Positions 55,264-64,000 of a stretch of 64,000 bases of DNA are shown here, in pieces. A program made the position numbers and the translations under genes. Each line of letters starts with the position of its first letter. Within the stretch, counting starts at the first letter, position 1. Source of the stretch: Pseudopyrenochaeta lycopersici (taxonomy: Eukaryota; Ascomycota; Dothideomycetes; Pleosporales; Pseudopyrenochaetaceae); the NCBI GenBank assembly GCA_003313425.1, contig NHZP01000005.1, positions 992,001 to 1,056,000 of the forward strand, in the 5' to 3' direction. The notes under the pieces are model-generated. The model was not told the DNA's origin. It saw only the letters and a program-made list of their open reading frames with translations, and did not search any database.

Positions 55264-58200
55264 CTAGTCATTCCAGTCCCGCCAAACTCCAATCTCACAT
55301 GCCTGGGGCATATCTGTGTATATTTCAACCTCGTACCACTCCTCAACCGGTCCCCCGGGTCCCGAGAGCCTGTCAAGAACAAGATAAAGATCTCCCTGGC
55401 TAAGAAGCGTGGGGTCGATGTTCACGCTCTCGGACCGAACCGTGGCGGCATCGGCGTACTCTCCTCGCTCACTAGCGACCACAAATTTGCGCTCTGGGCC
55501 TCGACCAATTTCAACGCTGAGGCGAAGCGGACTGCGAGCCAACTTCCCCAGATCAGCTGACCGTGGACTAGTTGCCTTCAAGAACCTAGCGATAATCGTG
55601 TATGATGCTAAGCGACGTGGGAGAAGCGGTGCGGCTACCTTCTGTACCTCTGCACCAAAGCAAGCTGGTGCAAGCTTCATGGACAAAAGACCTGCGCCAT
55701 CACGGGGAATTGGCTTCAGCCCTACCTCGCTGGTGCTATCGACTCTGAGTGAAAAATCGCCCGTCTGACCAGCCTCAAAGAGTGAGCATATGATCGTATA
55801 TAGTCCTGGTTGGAGGTCCTTGATCTCAGCAAATACACAGCCACTTCGATGATTGCCAGAGTCTACTAGCACGTCGCGACTTTGCAGTCGATATAGTCTC
55901 TTTCCATGACCGAGAGCGAGTTTGACGTGTAGTGGGTGCTCGTGCTTGTTGCTCGTCAATAAGATGGCGATAGGACCGCGTTGACGGACCTCTAGTGAAT
56001 ATTGTGGGTTCTCAAAGTATTTCGAGGAGCTTGTTGTTCCCCCGGCAGACTGCCTAGTCCAATGTCCTTCTTCAATCTTCTGCTGGGGATATTTCTGGGC
56101 TGCTGGCTCCAGGGTGATTGGTGCATTCGAAAACGCAGATAGGGAGAATGTGTACAGTGATGGAGGAAGCTCATCCTGGTCGACCACCACCGTATAACTC
56201 GAATTTGCACCCGTGTCCAACCGAAGGAGACACTGAGGTGTTGTGACATAGTCGCTCGATTCTAAATAGGTATCTTTCATGTATAGCCGTTCTCCATGAC
56301 CGTTGCAGACATAAACACTCATGTAACCTTTGGTAGACTCTCCGGATGAATTGACTTGAGATTCCGGCCGGATGCTCCCGTCATTGAATGCATCGGATTC
56401 GTCTTTGGTGTCTGTCGGCGCGTCGCGAAAGTGGCGGCTTAAAAGGAGCCAAACAGGTCCAGCACCTTTTGCGGCCAGGGCGAACTGCGGGTGTTTCACG
56501 ATACATCCGCCAGGTGATTGACATTCAATATTCCACTCGAAATGAATATCTTGACGATATCGAAATAGTCCGGGATTCCAATTTAGGTACAGGCTTTCAA
56601 AATGTTGTATGACCTGCTCGAGACCTATCCAGAAAGTTGTTGGGTGTGGTCGGTCATGTGTCGGAACACTATCCCTGTGGTAAATTTCCAAGCTGCTAGG
56701 GCCGCCGCTAGAAGTGGAGGATTCCATGGTAGATACTGCTGATGGGCGAGGGCCCCGCCATCCTTTCCCTTCCACCCATGGGTTTTTGACAAGCAGCAAC
56801 CGATCGTGATCTGTCTGCTTCATGTCTAACACAACATAGCTGTGCTGTCCCTCAAGGCCAAGTTCACGTTCTTGTCTGCTTGACATCTTACCAGTTCCTG
56901 CGGTAACGAGTACGTCGCCATATAGGAAGGCATTATATATACGGTTCCATAACTGATCAGGAACTGTGTCAGTTCTATTGGCATAGGCTTAGTACTCTGG
57001 ATCTTGCGGTTGAAGCCGGAACACTCACTCTTGCAAAAAGATTTGCTCAGGAATCCAGCCCGTCAACGTCCATAGATCACTACAAGAATTACTGCCAGGG
57101 AAATCATATCCTCCTCGGACCTTGAGATAGGCCTTTTCGAGTAGTGCAGGCCATAACAATGCCGGGTTGCGACGATCGATGACGTGCAATAGCCGATGAG
57201 TGTTCGAAACAGGTAGTCTGTCATCAATTGCAACCTTCCTCCAACAACCATTGAAGTTCAGTCGGACGACATACTTTCCGTTTGATGATGGCACCGGCTT
57301 GCCAAGGTTCTTGTCATACGGATACAACTTATTTGAGAGCAACTACCTGGATTAGTGAGGAGACTGCTGATTCTAGTGGAAGCCAACCTGGTCATGGCCG
57401 CGTTCAGCGCGAGCGATACCGGCACACAAACTCGTTACCACGGAACAATCTGTCGCTGCATCTTGAACAAGATCGATAGACCGCGAGCTAGACATCAGAG
57501 GCCCGATTCCAGTCCTGCTTATCGAGAACAAAGAAGGAGGCGGAACTGCATATCTGGCTCGAACCCAGCCTTGGAAGAATTGTTGCTGATACGGCGATAA
57601 GCTGAGGTCATGTGTGTCCCTGGAGATGTCAGAGATACATTTCTTGCAAGATTAGCTTTGCTTACGTGAATTCCTCCACTCCATCATGTGATGCAAATTC
57701 AGAAGATGGTGGGTTCTCTTTCCATGGTGGGCATTTAAAACCGTTAACCATCGAAGCCTTTAGTAGGATGATATCCTCCCTCTTGGAACGCATTCTGCTC
57801 GACACAGGCTCTACGAGCCTATGGATGTGAGAATAAGATGCGGTTGAAGGTAATAGAGATGATGTTTCTGCCTTAGGAATATTTTGTTGCACATATGAGG
57901 TAGGAAATGCGGGTACTGGGGATGTCTTGACACCGCCATCAAGTGAATCTTTCAAGTCAGCGGCTTTGGTATTCGAGCTATCTTCGTGTAGTATATCAGC
58001 TGAAGAGCTTATCATGTTATTGATTGAGGAGGAAGTTTGGTTCTCTGAAAGATCTATGAGTAGAACCGGTAATTCGCACCCGTTTCGCTTAGATACATGC
58101 GACTTGGTGTCGCCATGGATAAGTGCGGAAATTGAGGAAACAGATGATTTACCTGAGTCTACGCGAACAATTCTGACGGGCCCCGTGGTCGAAGAGAGAC

Positions 58201-58648
58201 CGTGTCGAGACGAACTTGCCTGCGAGGTTACATCTTCAAAGGTGGTCGCTGCGTCTGCGGATACAGCAACCTGAGTTGCCCATTGATCAATGCGCTCATC
58301 CTTATTACTTGTAGGCTGGTGCTTGGCCAAGGGCGTCCATTCTGTGGAGTTCTTGATGCGATCCGCAATGTTCATCATATCGCCACATTGCACTTTGAGC
58401 TGTTTTCTTTCGTCTAAGTTTGAAGACAGCTTCAGGGCTTTCATGAGGTTTTCTGCCGCGCTAATCGCTAAGTTGAGGGCCTCATCCTTAGTTGCGGCGG
58501 TCTGGAGCTGCGAGTGGAAGTTCTGCAACCGGTGTTAGTATCAGCAACAGAAAACGAATACGACCCTGCCGCAATAAATATCAGTTGTGGTGTCACATAC
58601 ACCTGCAGCAGCTTTGCAAGCTTCCAGCTGGGCCGACTTGTCCGCCAT
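55264..58648 (-). CDS. palB: calpain-like cysteine protease PalB/Rim13
   Basis: Signalling protease of the alkaline-pH (Pal/Rim) pathway that cleaves the PacC/Rim101 transcription factor on ESCRT-III. Exons on minus: 58648-58601, 58522-57666, 57619-57388, 57342-57029 and 56974-55264; introns 78, 46, 45 and 54 nt, giving 1053 residues. An N-terminal MIT domain (MADKSAQLEACKAAAG to IADRIKNSTEW) is followed by a Ser-rich linker, then REDIILLKASMVNGFKCPPW. The protease core has catalytic Cys in LVQDAATDCSVVTSLCAG (about 360), His in LGLEGQHSYVVLDM (about 528) and Asn in LLLVKNPWVEGKGW (about 548), so the triad is intact. The calpain C2-like domains III follow. It diverges from the peroxisomal carrier gene. 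Confidence 0.94.
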
Positions 58649-59323
58649 GGTAAGCGCGCAGAGCACTTGCTATCAACTAGACAGCTGATAAATACGGCAC
58701 GCGAGCGGAAGCATCACTCGTCTCGGTCTGTGATGGTCTGGGAGTGTGCAATGTGTGAGGTGATTACGCAAATGCATGTCTTGATACCGTTATGGTGTTG
58801 AGGCTGATTAGCGCCCGATCACGTGCCTGCCAAAATGTCGCGTCGCGACTTGCGATGCTCTACCCGAAAGCTGCCATTTTGGGCTGGGTGGCAGCTGTGA
58901 CTTTGTCCCGCTCATTCACGCACGCTTGATAACACAACGCTGCTCAAGGTCACCCAGGAAGTTTGCAACCGATATGCAGGGTGACGGACGGTGCACTGAA
59001 GTACGGATGTCGTCAGTCTTGGCAGGTCGGTATTGGACCTCGGCCCTCAGACCTCGGAAGAGATGTGCCATGTGGGCGGATGCACTACCGTGTTGCGGAA
59101 CACTGTGAAGACTTCCTGCCCGCTTTTGCTTGTCTTAGATCCCGAATTCTCCTCTGATATTCCGTTTTGCAATTTCTCTTTCTTGTTTTGACATGACCAT
59201 GAGATAAAACACATCGCAGCCCTTTTATCTTGAAATCCCATAGCCGGTTACATCATCATCAGCCGTCACAACATCCAGTGTCTCCGCCCTCCTTACTCTT
59301 CCAGCTAGTGTCGCGCTCTTACG
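58649..59323. promoter_or_regulatory. divergent promoter region of palB and the peroxisomal carrier
   Basis: About 0.67 kb between divergent start codons. It contains a CACGTG box near 58821 and a GCCAAG hexamer (minus strand, 59018-59023) matching the PacC core GCCARG. A single six-base match may be chance. Confidence 0.35.
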
Positions 59324-60508
59324 ATGGCCGGTCAGTCGAAAGTTGATGCGCTGCCGCCATGGGGCAATGCCGTTGCCGGCGCTGCTGGGGCTGTGATCGC
59401 GAATACGCTTGTATACCCATTGGACTTGTGAGTAGCCCTTCCAAGCTGCTAGCTGTGTGCTTTCTACACAAGTACTAACCAAATCCTAGGATCAAGACGC
59501 GATTACAAGTCCAAGTCAAGCGCTCCAAGACGTCTAACGACCCCAATCCCGCCGATGACGAACACTATGATGGTGCGCTCGATGCAATCAGGAAGGTGGT
59601 CGCGAATGAGGGTGTTTCCGGGCTCTATGCCGGGATGGCAGGGTCATTGCTTGGTGTAGCGTCCACCAACTTTGCTTACTTCTATTGGTACACAATTGTC
59701 CGAACTGTCTACATGAGCAGGCGCACGGTTCAAACATCGCCGGGCACCGCCGTTGAACTTTCTCTCGGAGCCGTAGCCGGTGCACTTGCCCAGCTCTTTA
59801 CAATCCCCGTAGCAGTGGTAACGACAAGGCAACAAACCATGAGCAAGTCGGAACGAAAAGGCATGATTGAGACTGGTATGGAAGTAATCAACGGCGAGGA
59901 CGGCTGGACAGGTCTTTGGCGAGGACTGAGGGCAAGTTTGGTGCTTGTCATCAATCCATCAATCACATATGGTGCTTACCAGCGACTGCGGGAAGTGCTA
60001 TACCCGGGCAAGAAGACACTGAAACCACTGGAAGCATTTCGTATGACAGCAAGCTCAAGAATGAGGGATGTATTACTGACTGTGATTAGTTCTCGGATCG
60101 CTGTCTAAGATGCTTGCCACAATTGCCACACAGCCCCTCATAGTCGCAAAGGTTGGGCTGCAGTCGAAACCTCCTCCAGCTAGGAATGGCAAGCCTTTCA
60201 AGTCATTCACTGAGGTTATGCAATACATCATTCAGCACGAAGGCCCAAGCCAACTATTCAAAGGTATTGGGCCTCAGATCTTGAAGGGCCTGCTTGTTCA
60301 AGGCTTTCTCATGATGACCAAGGAGAGGTACGCCCATGATGCACATACCATGCATTTCTGTGACTCTGCTGACCCACAACGTAGAATTGAGCTCTCATTT
60401 ATCCTTCTCTTCAGATATTTTCGCCAGGTTCGCGCCGAGAAGCTACAAAAGCTCGCAAATATTGCTGCTGAGAAAGCCGGCAAAGTTGCGCCTGTTCTCG
60501 TCAAGTGA
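59324..60508 (+). CDS. ANT1: peroxisomal adenine nucleotide carrier (ANT1/PMP47, SLC25A17 type)
   Basis: Mitochondrial-carrier-family protein of 338 residues resembling the peroxisomal ATP/AMP antiporters needed for beta-oxidation. Exons are 59324-59427, 59490-60040, 60090-60327 and 60385-60508; introns are 62, 49 and 57 nt. Three carrier repeats are visible by their signatures: YPLDLIKTRLQVQ in the first, FTIPVAVVTTRQQ in the second, and TQPLIVAKVGLQ in the third, each followed by the G-rich (W/Y)xG(L/M) loop. INPSITYGAYQRLRE in helix 4 and GPQILKGLLVQGFLMMTKER in helix 6 are typical of the PMP47 branch. Location is inferred from the subfamily. Confidence 0.9.
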
Positions 60509-61029
60509 ATTCTTTGGCCTCTTCTGTATATGCTCATCTTAAAGTATCAGTTCGGAGGCTTTGTTAAAGCGCCAATTGGCTGTGTTGGCGTTAGCACGGA
60601 CAGCGTTGTGTATATGCACCCTGCGGACAATGAATCATCGACTCATCGTGCCCTTCTATATAAAGCAGCTCAACACCTTGTACAACGCGCCTTTCTGATT
60701 GAGCCTTAATGTATGCATTCATTGTTGCCAATTCTCCCCCTGAAAGCGTGCTGGAACGGTAGGATAATGTTCAAGGTACACGAAAATAGGTATCAAGGTT
60801 GTCATTGTCTACGTCTTTGAAACCCTTACATCACAGGACATTCATTCATTGCCCCAACGCACACCCTTTGTGCAAACCCAGTCAAAGAACGGTCTTACGA
60901 GCCCATGCGCGCCCTCCACACAGATAAATACTTTCTCCTTATCCATATATTTTCCCGCAACATTTCCCTGCTTCTCAATCTCATCCAAAAACTATTCAAC
61001 AAGAGCCAGTATCAATCACTTCATAAAAA
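60509..61029. other. intergenic region, no supported gene
   Basis: Half a kilobase with frames at 60849 and 60905 that lack features and overlap the next small gene. Confidence 0.45.
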
Positions 61030-61380
61030 ATGTGCCTCCTCCGCCGCACGCGCTATTTGTGCAAGCACCAGTCTCCCATCCACCCAAAGGACTACCAACG
61101 CCCCGACTCCATCCCTGAATCCCAGTCACTTCCAAAGGCAAAGCTAGCGAAGGCTGCTAGACAAGTGAGCCCAAGGACAGAATGGCCGACGCATAAAGAC
61201 AGTGGTGTGCTGGGGTGTCAAGATTCGCTACGAAGAGGCGCGCGATGTAGCGGGATGCTAGAAGAGCTAGAGTGCTGCTACAATGATGTCTACAGAGTCT
61301 GTGGGGAGTGCGAAGAGAAGGATAGAGAAGGAGCGACAGAGAAAGAAGTGATAACAGAGGAGAGGACCGAAAAGAACTAG
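61030..61380 (+). CDS. small Cys-rich hypothetical protein
   Basis: Single-exon frame of 116 residues without a signal peptide. The start MCLLRRTRYLCKH fits a loose MCxxxxxxYxCxH pattern that I associate with a common class of small fungal hypothetical proteins. More cysteines follow in pairs (LECCYNDVYRVCGEC), and the tail is charged (EEKDREGATEKE). Metal binding is possible but unproven. It could be a chance frame; support is the conserved-looking start and Cys pattern only. Confidence 0.45.
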   Translation: MCLLRRTRYLCKHQSPIHPKDYQRPDSIPESQSLPKAKLAKAARQVSPRTEWPTHKDSGVLGCQDSLRRGARCSGMLEELECCYNDVYRVCGECEEKDREGATEKEVITEERTEKN

Positions 61381-62230
61381 CTGACGAGGAGATTGAGGTC
61401 ATATAAATCGGAAGGATGTGAATATGTACGGCCTCTGCTTAGTTCCCCATGTCTATGAATGAAACAGGCAATCTTGCGCCAAGTTTCGTACCTCCCATAT
61501 GCAGTATACATAATTAAGCAGTGAGTTGATCCTATATGCATTATCTTTCGGGGGTGTCAAAACGAATGCTTGCGTGCTTGCTGTCCCCCTGGAGAAGCCA
61601 GTCGAGATATTGTATGCGTGCTATGATGATGGTGATTCTGCGAAATTACCTTGGCGTTGCATATTACTCATAGCACTCTCGGTCTTACCGTCAAGATCCC
61701 TCGCACGTCAAGCAGTGCAGTCGACTTTGTAGAGAATGGGCGCCCCTCTTCGTATGTTCTGTTGTGCAAGTTGTTAGAACGGTGTCGTTTCTGATCAATA
61801 CCCCCGGGCCACCTGGAGTGAGACGTTTTGATAACACTTGCAGCATATTTACAGCGAACATTAAGTTATTTATCCTCGCAATAGTTAATGGCTTCCATGT
61901 TGCTTGGTCCGTTCCCGCTGAGTTTAAGAGCTTTGTCCAATAATGTCGACGTATTCTTAATTACGTAAGATGCAGACATCTCAAGACCTTCATATCTGTG
62001 GGAGGGAACCTCTGAACTATAAATATGTAAAGGCACGAGTAAAGGTATACTCTACACTTTTCTACAAAACCATCACCGAAAACGGATTAGACAGTACTCT
62101 ACTGACGTCATGAATACATTCTAGACCCAACTGTCTCCGGAGTTCTAGGGTATACTTCAAGCCTCTATCAAGTGCTCATCCATCTCAATTGTGTGATACC
62201 TAACTTCGAATTCATCCTTTCTTGTTCATT
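61381..62230. other. intergenic region, no supported gene
   Basis: About 0.85 kb, AT-rich toward 61850-62100, with no coding or RNA feature recognised. Confidence 0.5.
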
Positions 62231-63405
62231 ATGGCCCAGCCATCACCCAAGTTACCGTGGCATCCCATACCACCCGCCAAAGCAACATGCAAAGTACATC
62301 TTATGCAGGCTGGCGGCCTCGCGATTCCGACAGATATGGCTCTCCTTCCGGGACCAGATCAGCCGAATGAGTTGATCAAATCAGAACCGGGGGTTATCAG
62401 TTCGAAGTCGTACTTTGCTCCAGACTACGTCTTCCTCATCGAGCACACGGCAACCAGCAATATGTACGTCTTCGATCTTGGAATGCGTGAGGATTTGGAA
62501 AACCTCCCACCTGTGATTGTCAAGAATGTGTTACCACAGTTTAAGTGTCAGCCGAAGTCGCCAGCAAAGATTTTGAAAGAGCATGGTTCGCCCGAGCAAC
62601 AGGCCGAGAAAGTTAAGGCTATCATATTCTCACACATGCATTTCGACCATGTAGGCGATGGGGCCAAAGCTGGGTTTTCTGATGCGGAGATGTGGGTGAG
62701 ATTAGCTGCCTACTTAATTGCATTGAGATGTTCACTGACTTTGTATCTCTTAAGGTCGGACCGACCTGCTGCACATACGCAAGACCTGGATATCCAGTGG
62801 ATGAGAAGGCACCTTCGCTAAGCGAGACATTGCCGGTTGACGGAACAAGAAAGATCATTGAACTGTATGTGCCGGACGATTTGCTAGAGAAAGCTGGAGA
62901 CAAAAGAGCTGGACAGGTTTTGGAAGGGATGAAGAAGGGCAAGTATAATGCCATCGACCTCAAGAAACCCAATTGGATTGGCCTGGGGTCCTTTGATAGA
63001 GCGCACGATGTCTTCGGGGACGGCTCAGCGTATCTTATCGACGCCCCAGGACACTCAGCAGGGCATCAAATGATGCTTATTCGTACAACGATCAGTTCCT
63101 CAGAAGATACATTCATTCTATTAGCAGGAGACTGCTTCCATCATCCAGAAATATTGAAGGATCCAAGACGTACTGCTCGACCGCCATACTCCAAATCTGG
63201 TATGCACAGCGACCCTGAGCAAGCAATCAACACGATATGGCGGACGAAAGCCTTTGCGGAGAAGAGGAATATCTGGGTTATTGCGGCCCATGATTTCAGT
63301 GTGGGAGAGAGCATTGCGCCTGGAGAGACGGAAATTGAAGGTCTTCTAGTAGTCAATGATTGGCTGCAAAAGGGATGGAAAAAGGCTGTGCATGCTTGTC
63401 TTTGA
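62231..63405 (+). CDS. metallo-beta-lactamase-fold hydrolase
   Basis: MBL superfamily protein of 371 residues, of the lactonase/quorum-quenching-like branch common in filamentous fungi. Exons are 62231-62695 and 62755-63405 (59-nt intron, phase 0). The metal-binding motif is FSHMHFDHVGD (HxHxDH), followed by further ligands in LIDAPGHSAGHQMML, LAGDCFHHPEIL and VIAAHDFSVGES. The frame is open 9 nt further upstream, but the first ATG that gives a conserved-looking start (MAQPSPKLPWHPIPP) is at 62231. No signal peptide. The natural substrate cannot be told from sequence; it is not a paralogue of the LACTB2-like gene at 3760 beyond sharing the fold. Confidence 0.85.
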
Positions 63406-64000
63406 GTGGTTCCCTCGTCCTACCGGTATTCCTGTGAATATAAGCACTGCCAAGTGGCCGTACACAGTGACTCCCGCCGCACAGCAAAGCTCCGAATTCA
63501 GTCCTTAGGGCATGTTCTAGCTCCACTCGTCCAAACACCTTAACACCAAGATCGGTAGCCCAACGCTTCTACCCACGCACGCTCCACTGCTTGCTGAAGC
63601 ACGAGCGTACCGTCATGTCTTCATGTCACCTTCATACGATGCTCCGCCCCACCTTACCGACTAGAACGCACTATGATCCACACTCCGCACCCTGACATAC
63701 CCAAAACTGCAGTTCCAAGGCCTTGGCTTCCGAGACACACGAAGCTTGATTACGACAATCGTCTCCACTTTCCGCAATGCTGTGTAGTCTTGAACTACCG
63801 TGACACACGGAGGATTTGGTTGGTTTGAAGCTTATGAAGCAAACTGTTTGAGGCTCCGCAAATGATCCGCGGAGCCCTGAGCAGACTGAAGCCCGTGGAA
63901 AATCTTATGTTGCGGCGAATCGAGTCTCAGATTGTTTGAGTGGCTTTTATGCGTTACCCGGAAAAGTGGCGTGATCAAAATCCGCGGACTTAACCGCATA
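63406..64000. other. right-hand end of window, no supported gene
   Basis: No coding feature recognised. Two TCCGCGGA palindromes occur near the end and are listed separately. Confidence 0.45.
63852..63988. repeat. 8-bp hairpin and two TCCGCGGA palindromes
   Basis: GGCTCCGC (63852-63859) and GCGGAGCC (63869-63876) form a perfect 8-bp inverted repeat with a 9-nt loop. The palindrome TCCGCGGA occurs at 63866-63873 and again at 63981-63988. The inverted CGG triplets resemble Zn2Cys6 binding half-sites. Confidence 0.5.

Noticed and set aside
59018..59023. GCCAAG as a PacC site controlling palB
   Set aside because: A single six-base degenerate match is expected by chance in this interval; kept only as a remark.
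60849..61147. Two overlapping plus frames before the small Cys-rich gene
   Set aside because: They lie in other frames of the same stretch and show no protein-like conservation.

Overview
The window is nuclear DNA of a filamentous ascomycete, most likely a Dothideomycete of the Pleosporales type. This is an inference from gene content and gene architecture, not from a database match. Almost every gene is split by short GT-AG introns of about 43-90 nt, with CTAAC/CTGAC-like branch sites close to the acceptor. The gene families are typical of Pezizomycotina: Fig1, PalB calpain, HSP9/12, Zn2Cys6 regulators, MFS sugar transporters, and SMC4 beside a Sgs1/BLM-type RecQ helicase. No operons, CRISPR arrays, insertion sequences or intact transposons were seen.

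Layout. 0.5-4.7 kb: small housekeeping genes (mitochondrial enoyl-CoA hydratase, HNT1 HIT hydrolase, EFM5 methyltransferase, LACTB2-like MBL protein), then an intron-bearing tRNA-Ser. 5.7-9.4 kb: a large secreted, probably GPI-anchored Ser/Thr/Pro-rich protein and an HSP9/12 stress protein. 10.9-17.7 kb: Fig1, cytosolic serine hydroxymethyltransferase, secreted or vacuolar RNase T2, and a small NIF3/CutA-like protein. 18.2-30.3 kb: condensin subunit SMC4, a PLP-dependent decarboxylase, and a 1786-residue intronless RecQ helicase. 30.3-45 kb: a sparse accessory-looking block with an MFS sugar transporter, a diverged anhydro-N-acetylmuramic acid kinase (AnmK) homologue, a Zn2Cys6 regulator, a small membrane protein and long stretches without a convincing gene. 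45-64 kb: a secreted CBM-like protein, TSR4/PDCD2 and eIF3k on a shared promoter, a PQQ-dependent AA12-type oxidoreductase, a Kes1/Osh4 sterol carrier, PalB/Rim13 calpain, a peroxisomal adenine-nucleotide carrier, a small Cys-rich protein and a second MBL-fold hydrolase.

How the genes relate. Most are independent eukaryotic genes. Plausible functional groupings are SMC4 with RecQ (chromosome maintenance; RecQ has MCB-like cell-cycle boxes), TSR4 with eIF3k (40S biogenesis and initiation from one 225-bp divergent promoter), and the transporter, AnmK-like protein and regulator in the accessory block.

I found no clearly new multi-gene system. The most unusual items are the AnmK homologue with eroded active-site motifs, a GC-AG intron, a 13-nt microexon, a stop-free 51-nt intron, a splice-frame conflict inside a zinc cluster, AT-hook-like motifs in the SMC4 N-terminal extension, and a possible gene fragment antisense to the sugar transporter start. 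All exon boundaries were deduced by eye from splice signals and family conservation.
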